A stretch of DNA of 9,028 bases from Nitrospinota bacterium (lineage in GTDB: Bacteria; Nitrospinota_A; UBA7883; JADGGD01), in assembly GCA_015229165.1 (NCBI GenBank), contig JADGCD010000075.1, positions 1-9,028 of the forward strand. The letters are read 5' to 3'. The translations under genes were made by a program, and so were the position numbers. The stretch's first letter is position 1. Each line of letters begins with the position of its first letter. The notes beneath the pieces are model-generated. The model made no database searches. It was not told the DNA's origin and saw only the letters and a program-made list of their open reading frames with translations. Positions 1 through 5,478 of this stretch are shown here, piece after piece.

Positions 1-1126
1 GCCGGTCGGCCACGTCCACGGCGGTCATGTAGCCCTTCTCGGCCCGCGCCGCCAGTTTGCCCGTGTCCACTTTCACCACGGCCATCATGTCGGCGGCGAG
101 TTCCAGCATGGTCTCGACCTGACGGGCGGCGTCGAAGACCGGCTCCTTGTCCTCCTGCAAATCCTTGTTATAGGCCAACGGCAGCCCTTTCAAGGTGGTC
201 AGCATCGACATCAGGGCGCCGTAGAGCCGACCGCTTTTCCCCCGGAACAGCTCGGGGACGTCGGGGTTTTTCTTCTGCGGCATGATGGAACTGCCGGTGC
301 AGAAGGCGTCGGGCAGCTCCATGACGGCGAACTCGGCGGTGGTGAAGAGGATCAGCTCCTCGGCCAGACGCGACAGGTGCGTCCCGACCAGCGCGAGGCA
401 GAAGAGGAACTCGGCGGCGAAGTCCCGGTCGGAGACGGCGTCGAGGCTGTTGGTGGTGATGGCGGCGAATCCCAGCTCTTTGGCCACCCCGGCCCGGTCG
501 ATGGGGAAGTTGGTCCCGGCCAGCGCCGCCGAACCCAGCGGCATGACGTTAACCCGCTTGCGGGCGTCGGCCAGCCGGGCGGCGTCGCGGCCGAACATGT
601 CGTAGTAGGCGAGGAACCAGTGGGCCAGCCGGATCGGCTGGGCCGGTTGCAGGTGGGTATAGGATGGGGCGAGGGTGTCCAGATGTTCGGCGGCCCGGTC
701 GGCCATGACCCCCTGCACGCGGCGCAGCGACCCGGCGATCCGGTCGACGGCGTCCCGGGTCCAGAGGCGAAAGGCGGTGGCCACCTGATCGTTGCGGGAA
801 CGGCCGGTGTGGAGCTTCCCGGCGACGGGGCCAAGGTTTTCGGTGAGACGCCCTTCGACGAACATGTGGACGTCTTCGTGGGCGGCGGTGGGGATGACGG
901 CGCCATCCCGTATCTCCGCCTCGACCCGGAGCAGGCCTTTGACAATCGCGTCGGCTTCCCTTTTGGGGATGATCCCCTGGCGCCCCAGCATCCGGGCGTG
1001 GGCCACGGAGCCTTTGATGTCGTGGGCGTAGAGGCGGATGTCGAAGCCGATGCTGGCGTTGAAGGCTTCGACCAACGGATGGGTCGGCTCGGTGAACCGG
1101 CCCGACCACAGTTTCTTCTGGCTCAT
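1..1126 (-). CDS. argH: argininosuccinate lyase, C-terminus beyond left edge
   Basis: Cleaves argininosuccinate to arginine and fumarate, the last step of arginine synthesis; cytoplasmic, homotetrameric in the family. The minus frame stays open from ATG at 1126 to the window edge and gives 375 residues. It starts MSQKKLWSGRF, the typical ArgH start. Visible motifs are EDVH (residues 84-87), HTGRSRNDQV (106-115), THLQPAQP (157-164) and the fumarase/ArgH superfamily signature GSSIMPQKKNP (278-288, bases about 263-295). Family members run to about 460 residues, so roughly 85 are missing off the left side. An AGGAG sits just upstream of the ATG with a short 3-nt spacing. It is transcribed divergently from the rRNA methyltransferase; a candidate extended -10 lies about 50 nt upstream. 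No lesion is visible. Identification is near certain. Confidence 0.97.
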   Translation of the reverse strand, partial: MSQKKLWSGRFTEPTHPLVEAFNASIGFDIRLYAHDIKGSVAHARMLGRQGIIPKREADAIVKGLLRVEAEIRDGAVIPTAAHEDVHMFVEGRLTENLGPVAGKLHTGRSRNDQVATAFRLWTRDAVDRIAGSLRRVQGVMADRAAEHLDTLAPSYTHLQPAQPIRLAHWFLAYYDMFGRDAARLADARKRVNVMPLGSAALAGTNFPIDRAGVAKELGFAAITTNSLDAVSDRDFAAEFLFCLALVGTHLSRLAEELILFTTAEFAVMELPDAFCTGSSIMPQKKNPDVPELFRGKSGRLYGALMSMLTTLKGLPLAYNKDLQEDKEPVFDAARQVETMLELAADMMAVVKVDTGKLAARAEKGYMTAVDVADR

Positions 1127-1173
1127 GGGCTCCTGTAGTATGCTCGTTCGTGACGGCGCCGCTGGCGGCCCTT

Positions 1174-1183
1174 TACTATAGCA
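1174..1183. promoter_or_regulatory. overlapping divergent -10 elements between argH and the rRNA methyltransferase gene
   Basis: On the plus strand TACTAT (1174-1179) is a fair -10, with GTGACG (1150-1155) as a possible -35 at 18 nt. On the minus strand the same bases read TGCTATAGT, an extended -10 (TG-N-TATAGT), with no good -35. The predicted start sites leave leaders of about 30-45 nt for both genes. Inferred from sequence only. Confidence 0.35.
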
Positions 1184-1213
1184 TCCTCCCTCTCCCGAAC
1201 GACGAAAGCAGCG

Positions 1214-2434
1214 ATGTCCCTTCCCCAGCTTCCCCTTCGCGCCGGGCGCGAGAAATCCCTCTCCGCCGGTCATCCGTGGCTCTTCTCGGGGGCCTTCGCC
1301 AAGCCGGTTCCCTCCGCGCTCCACGGCGCCGCGGTGGCGGTGACCGACGGCGACGGGACGATCCGCGCCACCGGCTCGGCCTCGGCCAAAGGCTCCATCG
1401 CGGTGCGCATTTTCGCCCGGGGGGAGGCGACGCTGGACCAGGCGTTCATCGCGGCGCGTCTCTTCGAGGCGCGAGGGCGGCGTATCCTCGCCGGGCTCGT
1501 CCCCGGCCCCGACGCGGGCTACCGGCTCTGTTTCGGCGAGGCCGACGGCCTGCCGGGGCTGATCGTCGACGTCTACGCCGACGTGGCGGTGTTCCAGTCG
1601 GCGACGACCTTCTTCGACCTCCGCCGGGAGCTGGTGGTCGGCGCGCTGCGGGATCTTCTTGGCCCCCGCGCCATCGTCGAAAAAAGCTCCTCCCCCTCCC
1701 GCAAGGAAGAGGGGCTCTCCCCCCTCCCCCCGGCCCTGCGCCACGGGGCCGATCCGGGGCTGGTCCCGTTCGTCGAAAACGGCGTCACCTACGTCGCCGA
1801 CCCGATGAAGGGGCAAAAGACCGGCTTCTTTCTCGACCAGCGCCCCTTGCGGGAGCTGGTGCGCCGCTATGCCAAGGGACGCAGCGTCCTGAACGTCTTC
1901 TCCTACTCGGGCGCCCTCGGGGCGGCGGCCATGGCAGGGGGGGCGACGGGGGTGACCAACGTCGACGCCTCGGCGGAGGCGCTTCACCTGTGCGAGGTTA
2001 CCGCGCAGAAGAACGTTATCGAAGCTACCCGGTTCCTGACGGTCAAGCAGGACGCCTTCACGTTTCTCGGCGCGCCGGGGGAGGCGTTTAACATGGTGAT
2101 CGTCGACCCGCCGGCTCTGATAAAATCGAAGAAGGAGACCGATGCGGGGAAGAAGGGATACCACTTCCTGAACCGGGCGGCGCTGCGCCGGGTGGCGGAA
2201 GGGGGTGTGTTCGTCACCTCCAGCTGCTCGCAACATCTCTCGCGGGACGAGTTCATGGCGATCCTGGCCCGGGCGTCGCTGCAGGCGGGGAAACGGCTCC
2301 ACTATCTCGGTGAAGCGCCCCAGCCCGCCGATCACCCGGCGCCCCCCTGGTTCCCCGAAGGGGGCTACCTGAAAGGGTTCGTCTATCTCGTCACCGGCGA
2401 GGCGGCTTCAACCCTCCATCCCGAAGAGGACTGA
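1214..2434 (+). CDS. class I SAM-dependent rRNA methyltransferase, PUA domain plus RlmI-like catalytic domain
   Basis: Predicted to methylate a cytosine of 23S rRNA (RlmI family, m5C1962 in E. coli) using SAM. The 406 residues show an N-terminal PUA-like RNA-binding domain (about 1-75), a linker domain with GEADGLPGLIVD (108-119), then QKTGFFLDQR (201-210), SAM motif I NVFSYSGALG (227-236), motif IV DPPA (298-301) and SSCSQH (336-341). Cys338 is the likely catalytic cysteine, the single-cysteine arrangement known in this family. A Ser/Pro-rich stretch around 157-185 looks longer than usual. ATG 1214 is used because the PUA domain begins directly after it; the ribosome binding site is weak. 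The stop is 1 nt before the RNase start, so the two are probably co-transcribed and translationally coupled. RlmI, or a YccW/RlmK-like relative, is the only realistic assignment; the exact target base is inferred. Confidence 0.9.
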   Translation: MSLPQLPLRAGREKSLSAGHPWLFSGAFAKPVPSALHGAAVAVTDGDGTIRATGSASAKGSIAVRIFARGEATLDQAFIAARLFEARGRRILAGLVPGPDAGYRLCFGEADGLPGLIVDVYADVAVFQSATTFFDLRRELVVGALRDLLGPRAIVEKSSSPSRKEEGLSPLPPALRHGADPGLVPFVENGVTYVADPMKGQKTGFFLDQRPLRELVRRYAKGRSVLNVFSYSGALGAAAMAGGATGVTNVDASAEALHLCEVTAQKNVIEATRFLTVKQDAFTFLGAPGEAFNMVIVDPPALIKSKKETDAGKKGYHFLNRAALRRVAEGGVFVTSSCSQHLSRDEFMAILARASLQAGKRLHYLGEAPQPADHPAPPWFPEGGYLKGFVYLVTGEAASTLHPEED

Positions 2435-2435
2435 C

Positions 2436-3848
2436 GTGAGCCTGAAAATCCGATTCCACGGCGCCGCCCGCGAGGTGACCGGCTCCTGCACGCAGGTGAC
2501 CTGCGGCCCCGAGTCGATCCTGATCGACTGCGGCATGTTCCAGGGGAGGAAAGAGACCTGGGAGAAGAACTACGAGCCGTTCGGGTTCGACGCATCGACC
2601 ATCTCCCACGTCATCCTGACCCACGCCCACGCCGACCATTCAGGGCGGCTGCCGCTACTGGTCAAGAAGGGCTACGCGGGCGCTATCCACGCCCACCACG
2701 CCACCGTGGATCTGGCGGAAATCATCCTGCTGGACTCGGCGCACATCCACGAGACGGAAGCCGGGTGGCGGACGAAGAAAAACGTCCGCCGGGGCGACCC
2801 GAAGGTGACCCCCCTCTACACCACCCCCGACGCCGAGGCGACCTTGCCCCATTTCGCCCGCGTGAACTACCACACTCCGGTCCGGCTGTCGGAGCGGTTC
2901 AGCTTCACCCTGCTCGACGCGGGGCACATTCTCGGCTCCTCCATCGTGCTGCTGGACGTGACGCTGGAAAACGGCGACAGCCGCCGCATCGTTTTCTCCG
3001 GCGATCTGGGGCGGCTCGGCCAGCCGTTGATCCACGATCCCCACACCGTGGCGTGGGGGGACTATCTGGTGGTCGAGTCGACCTACGGCGACCGGCGGCA
3101 CAAGGACATCGCCTCCACCAAGGACGAGCTGGCGGCCATTCTTCAGGAAGCCTCTGCGGAGAACGGCAACGTCATCATCCCCAGCTTCGCCGTGGGGAGG
3201 AGCCAGGAGATCGCTTACTACTTCCGCGAGCTGTACGAGGAGGGGCGCGTCCCCCACCCCTACGAGACGATCCATCTGGACAGCCCCATGGCGGTGCGCG
3301 CCACCGAGGTCTACGACAAGGCGGCGCGCGAGTGCTACGACGACGAGACGCTTGCGCGGATGGGGATCAGCGGCCACGCGGTTCTCTTCCCGCACCTTCG
3401 GTTCGTTGAGACGGTGGACGAGTCGATCCTGCTGAACATGACCACCGAGGGGCAGGTGGTCCTGTCGGCCTCCGGCATGTGCGACGCGGGACGGGTCCTC
3501 CATCACCTGCGGCACAACCTCGGCAACCCGAAGAGCCACATCGTCATCGTCGGCTATCAGGCCGAGGGGACCAAGGGGCGCAAGATCGTCGAGGGGCAGA
3601 AGGTCATCAAGATCATGGGAGAGCCGATCGAGGTGAAGGCCCATATCCACACCGTCAACGCGCTCTCCGCCCACGCCGACGGGGAGGAGACGATCAACTG
3701 GGCGTCGACCATCACCCCGGCGCCCCGCCTGACCATGGTGGTCCACGGCGAACCGGAGCAGGCGGAAGGGTTGAAGCGCAAGCTGACCGAACGGCTCGGC
3801 TTCAAATCGACCATCCCCACGGCGGGGGAGGAGATTTTTCTGGACTGA
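2436..3848 (+). CDS. metallo-beta-lactamase / beta-CASP ribonuclease (Ysh1/CPSF73-like)
   Basis: A predicted zinc-dependent RNA-processing nuclease, cytoplasmic. In 470 residues all hallmark motifs appear in order: Asp31 (LIDCGMFQG), the zinc motif HAHADH (63-68), His164 (DAGHILGSS), Asp190 (FSGDLG), beta-CASP motif A ESTYGDR (214-220), SASGMCDAGR (344-353), SAHAD with His413, and the C-terminal VHGE (436-439). All metal ligands seem intact, so it should be active. Bacterial members of this group (COG1236) are often annotated 'MBL fold metallo-hydrolase RNA specificity domain-containing'; their substrates are mostly unknown, and it is not RNase J by architecture. The start is GTG at 2436, supported by AAGAGGA 6 nt upstream inside the end of the previous gene. 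The single nucleotide between the two genes indicates translational coupling with the rRNA methyltransferase, which hints at a role in RNA maturation (inference). Confidence 0.93.
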   Translation: MSLKIRFHGAAREVTGSCTQVTCGPESILIDCGMFQGRKETWEKNYEPFGFDASTISHVILTHAHADHSGRLPLLVKKGYAGAIHAHHATVDLAEIILLDSAHIHETEAGWRTKKNVRRGDPKVTPLYTTPDAEATLPHFARVNYHTPVRLSERFSFTLLDAGHILGSSIVLLDVTLENGDSRRIVFSGDLGRLGQPLIHDPHTVAWGDYLVVESTYGDRRHKDIASTKDELAAILQEASAENGNVIIPSFAVGRSQEIAYYFRELYEEGRVPHPYETIHLDSPMAVRATEVYDKAARECYDDETLARMGISGHAVLFPHLRFVETVDESILLNMTTEGQVVLSASGMCDAGRVLHHLRHNLGNPKSHIVIVGYQAEGTKGRKIVEGQKVIKIMGEPIEVKAHIHTVNALSAHADGEETINWASTITPAPRLTMVVHGEPEQAEGLKRKLTERLGFKSTIPTAGEEIFLD

Positions 3849-3856
3849 AGGGGCGA

Positions 3857-3895
3857 CGATGAGGGCGCCGTCATCGCGGTCGACCGTAGCTTTTA
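3857..3895 (+). terminator. possible weak terminator after the RNase gene
   Basis: CGATGA (3857-3862) pairs with TCATCG (3871-3876) around an 8-nt loop. It is followed by the palindrome CGGTCGACCG (3877-3886) and a short TTTT (3891-3894). The stems are short and the T-run is brief, so this is a weak candidate. Its position between the RNase operon and the toxin-antitoxin promoter is appropriate. Confidence 0.3.
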
Positions 3896-3896
3896 C

Positions 3897-3944
3897 GTTA
3901 CTTTAACACTTGGCGTTCTGTAATCTATAGGTTACTCTATAGCC
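3897..3944 (+). promoter_or_regulatory. toxin-antitoxin promoter with CTATAG-N6-CTATAG operator candidate
   Basis: This is one of the few AT-rich patches in the window. TTAACA (3903-3908), a 17-nt spacer and TATAGG (3926-3931) make a good sigma-70-type promoter; TTGGCG (3910-3915) with TACTCT (3933-3938), also at 17 nt, is an overlapping alternative. Two CTATAG hexamers (3925-3930 and 3937-3942), each self-complementary, form an 18-bp dyad over the -10 region. GTTACTTTA (3897-3905) and GTTACTCTA (3931-3939) form a direct repeat matching at 8 of 9 positions. Autorepression by the antitoxin through such sites is usual in these modules; that it happens here is inference. Confidence 0.5.
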
Positions 3945-4266
3945 ATGAAGCAGGTCATCCACTTCACGACCGATGGTCGAGCCCTTCGGCAAATGGTTCG
4001 GCAAGCTTAAAGACGTGAAGGCCATGGCCGCCATTGTTCGGCGGCTTCGCAAGATTGAGCGGGAAGGATATTTCGGTGATCACGCCCCCATCAAAGGGGC
4101 CGACGATCTCTACGAGCTTCGCATCTTTGTCGGTCCCGGCTACCGCGTCTACTACGGACTCGACGGCGACCGGATCGTCGTGATCCTCGGCGGAAGCGAC
4201 AAGGGGAGACAAGCCGACGCCATCGCCTAGGCGAAAGCCCACTGGAAAGAATACCGGAGCCGGTAG
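3945..4266 (+). pseudogene. inferred ancestral toxin reading frame, with N-terminal frameshift and internal TAG
   Basis: ATG 3945 opens MKQVIHFTTDGRA, which resembles the N-terminus of HigB-like killer proteins, but this frame stops at TAA 4008. The family continuation PFGKWFGKLKD begins at 3982 in the next frame. Two bases missing near 3981 (or one extra) would rejoin them as DGR-x-PFGKW. At the other end the frame stops at TAG 4228-4230, yet the same frame continues as AKAHWKEYRSR to TAG 4264-4266, which matches the usual YWKEY-type C-terminal helix of the family. The reconstructed protein would be about 107 residues including the TAG position, a normal family length. This can reflect real decay, sequencing error, or recoding. 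Confidence 0.6.
3973..4230 (+). CDS. HigB/RelE-like toxin (addiction-module killer protein, Gp49-like), probably defective
   Basis: The intact frame gives 85 residues and carries the core of the HigB-like killer family (PF05973/TIGR02683 type): GKWFGKLKD, then YFGDHAPIKG, LYELRIFVGPGYRVYYG and ILGGSDKGRQ. In the family such proteins are ribosome-dependent mRNA endonucleases that arrest translation. It precedes its antitoxin, the usual order for this group. The ATG at 3973 has no ribosome binding site and cuts off the first beta-strand. The better N-terminus, from ATG 3945, lies in another frame, and the C-terminal helix is separated by a TAG. I infer a decaying toxin; the 85-residue product, if made, lacks both ends. 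Family recognition is firm, activity is doubtful. Confidence 0.75.
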   Translation: MVEPFGKWFGKLKDVKAMAAIVRRLRKIEREGYFGDHAPIKGADDLYELRIFVGPGYRVYYGLDGDRIVVILGGSDKGRQADAIA

Positions 4267-4284
4267 CAAAGAAGGAAACGGCCC

Positions 4285-4650
4285 ATGACAAAATACAGAA
4301 CCCACGAAAGCTTCTTGAAAGAGCGCCTTCAAGACCCTGCCTTTGCCGCCGCTTATCTGGAAGAATGCGTCGAAAATGGCGACCAGAGCGATTTCCTCGA
4401 TGCGTTGCGCCTCATTGCGCAAGCCCGACCGGGGGGATTGGCCCGCGTGGCCGAAGAAGCCGGGGTGAAGCGGGAGTCGTTGCAGCGCTCCCTCTCCCCG
4501 AAGGGGAACCCGACGCTGAAAACCGTGCTAACCGTCTTCAACGCCGCAGGTCTCCAACTCACCGCCAAAGCGATCCCCCACCGTGCGGCGTCGGCGAAGA
4601 AGAGGAGGATCGCCCCGAAGGGAAACAAAGGGGCGACGGGCAAGAGCTGA
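4285..4650 (+). CDS. HigA-like antitoxin, HTH DNA-binding (addiction-module antidote protein)
   Basis: The 121-residue partner of the preceding toxin. Residues 8-45 (ESFLKERLQDPAFAAAYLEE and following) match the N-terminal toxin-interacting region of the TIGR02684-type antidote family. Residues about 50-92, with GLARVAEEAGVKRESLQRSL and GNPTLKTVLTVFNAAGLQL, form the helix-turn-helix domain. Family members bind and neutralise the toxin and repress their own promoter. The tail after residue 98 is very rich in Lys, Arg and Ala, longer and more basic than usual, and may add unspecific DNA affinity. The start at ATG 4285 is supported by GAAGGA about 8 nt upstream. The stop abuts the stop of the convergent DsbD-alpha-like gene with no base between. 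The frame is intact, unlike the toxin. Confidence 0.85.
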   Translation: MTKYRTHESFLKERLQDPAFAAAYLEECVENGDQSDFLDALRLIAQARPGGLARVAEEAGVKRESLQRSLSPKGNPTLKTVLTVFNAAGLQLTAKAIPHRAASAKKRRIAPKGNKGATGKS

Positions 4651-5310
4651 TTACCGCAACTCCCCCCTCACCTCCCGCGTCTCCGGCGGCAGGCAGAGGT
4701 CGGCGCCGCAGGCTTGGAAGGTGACGGTTCCTTTCCACACGGCGGGGGCGTCCACCGCCAGCGTCCCTTCCAGCGGGATCGTCACGCTCCCTTCGTAGAC
4801 CGGCATCCGCTCGTTCTCGATGGTGACGAACGTGAAGGGGGGCCACAAAACCTGCCAGCTATCAACCGTTCCCGCCTGCTGCGTTACCGACACCGGGACG
4901 AATTCATCAGGCGCGCCGTGGGCGTAGAGATGCCACCCTTTCGGGATGGTCAGGGTCAGCCGCCCGGTGACGGGGCGCCCTTTCCCTTCCACCGGGTCGA
5001 AGGCGACGGCGACGCCGATGGTCGACAGTCCGGTCGTCGGATGGACCTCCCCCCCGTGGGCGAAGGCAAACCCGGTCATCATCGCCGTAACGAGCAGGCC
5101 GAAAAGCGTTACCGAGCACCCCCGGTAGTTGTTTTGGTTTCCGTTCCGGGGGTATTTTGCAGGCGCCGGTAGGAGACGAGGCGCCAAGGAGCGCAAACCA
5201 CCTTCACCTGTCCATACCTGCGCGGCGAAGACGCGCCAGATTGGTAACGCTGGGACGAAATCACCCGAAAGGGTGCGACACCCCGGCGGCAACGCAGGTA
5301 GCTTTTCCAT
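4651..5310 (-). CDS. exported DsbD-alpha-like (disulfide corrector) protein with anomalous N-terminal insert
   Basis: The mature part resembles the N-terminal domain of DsbD (PF11412-type), a periplasmic immunoglobulin-fold thiol carrier. Key features are GWHLYA (126-131), VTFQACGADLCLPPETREV with Cys201 and Cys206 in a C-x4-C pair, and a hydrophobic signal core LFGLLVTAMMTGFAFA (69-84) before HGGEVH. It lacks the membrane and thioredoxin domains of full DsbD, so it may hand electrons to or from a separate partner. The chosen ATG 5310 overlaps the previous stop (TGATG), suggesting coupling, and gives 219 residues. Residues 4-68 are an odd segment encoded by a hairpin-rich stretch that looks inserted; without it the start would read MEKLFGLLVTAMMTGFAFA, a normal signal peptide. 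TTG 5193, after a GAAGGTGG, is an alternative start. The domain call is good; start and export are uncertain. Confidence 0.75.
   Translation of the reverse strand: MEKLPALPPGCRTLSGDFVPALPIWRVFAAQVWTGEGGLRSLAPRLLPAPAKYPRNGNQNNYRGCSVTLFGLLVTAMMTGFAFAHGGEVHPTTGLSTIGVAVAFDPVEGKGRPVTGRLTLTIPKGWHLYAHGAPDEFVPVSVTQQAGTVDSWQVLWPPFTFVTIENERMPVYEGSVTIPLEGTLAVDAPAVWKGTVTFQACGADLCLPPETREVRGELR
5106..5300. repeat. hairpin-rich, repeat-like insertion (about 195 nt) inside the DsbD-alpha-like gene
   Basis: The segment is bounded by inverted GAAAAGC (plus 5101-5107) and GCTTTTC (plus 5301-5307). The match extends to GAAAAGC-TACC against GAAAAGCGTTACC. It holds at least four hairpins: ACCCCCGG/CCGGGGGT (5118-5125 with 5146-5153, 8 bp perfect), GGCGCC/GGCGCC (5162-5167, 5180-5185), GCGCG-GCGAAGA-CGCGC (5220-5236) and CACCC-GAAA-GGGTG (5262-5275). 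195 nt is 65 codons, so the host frame survives. Its core resembles 7374-7407. Interpreted as a palindromic mobile repeat; no transposase is present, and it matches no riboswitch I could recall. Confidence 0.5.
5201..5234 (+). repeat. dispersed repeat core, copy 1
   Basis: CCTTCACCTGTC (5201-5212), 9 variable bases, then GCGGCGAAGACGC (5222-5234). Copy 2 at 7374-7407 has both blocks identical, with the same 9-base spacing. The second block folds as GCG-GCGAAGA-CGC; the next pair outwards is C-G here and G-C in copy 2, a compensatory change. Confidence 0.6.
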
Positions 5311-5477
5311 CACATCCCCGCTTTCGAGCGGGCCTCGTCCATCAGCGCTGGGGTGATCTCGCTCGCCCCCCGCTCGCGGGCGTATTCCTCCATCATCCCC
5401 TTCACCATATGCCGCACGAAGATCGGCACTTTTTTCAGTTTTTCTTCCGCTTCGGCGGTCCACGACAAATCGGTCAT
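5310..5477 (-). CDS. small stand-alone PCP_red-domain protein (BchB C-terminal-like)
   Basis: A 55-residue protein, MTDLSWTAEAEEKLKKVPIF then VRHMVKGMMEEYARERGASE and ITPALMDEARSKAGM. The W-x2-EAEE-x-L-x2-(V/I)P-x-FVR pattern, EYARERG and IT-x6-A match the PCP_red domain (PF08369), found at the C-terminus of the BchB subunit of dark-operative protochlorophyllide reductase and also as free short proteins in many non-phototrophs, where its role is unknown. TTGGAGGA, 5 nt before ATG 5477, is a strong ribosome binding site. It starts 1 nt after the moaA stop, and its own stop overlaps the next start, so it is coupled on both sides. Binding of a metal cofactor or a partner of MoaA would be speculation. 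Length and frame are clear; function is unknown. Confidence 0.85.
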   Translation of the reverse strand: MTDLSWTAEAEEKLKKVPIFVRHMVKGMMEEYARERGASEITPALMDEARSKAGM

Positions 5478-5478
5478 T

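Noticed and set aside
352..1138. Several 180-250 residue frames on both strands over argH
   Set aside because: All are shadows of the argH frame; they lack family features and are Pro/Arg/Gly-rich.
2655..3746. A 363-residue open frame on the minus strand across the RNase gene
   Set aside because: It lies wholly antisense to a clear beta-CASP protein with all its motifs, and its composition is what GC-rich antisense frames give. No ribosome binding site or domain is visible.
5108..5300. Riboswitch (molybdenum cofactor, c-di-GMP GEMM, cobalamin, TPP)
   Set aside because: The hairpins and GAAA loop invited comparison, and moaA is close, but the conserved core sequences I know for these classes are not present on either strand, and the element lies after moaA, not before it. 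A covariance-model scan would settle it.
5311..5463. Longer start (ATG 5463) for the DsbD-alpha-like protein
   Set aside because: The extra 51 codons overlap the PCP_red-domain gene in another frame and do not resemble a signal peptide; ATG 5310 overlaps the previous stop and fits coupling.
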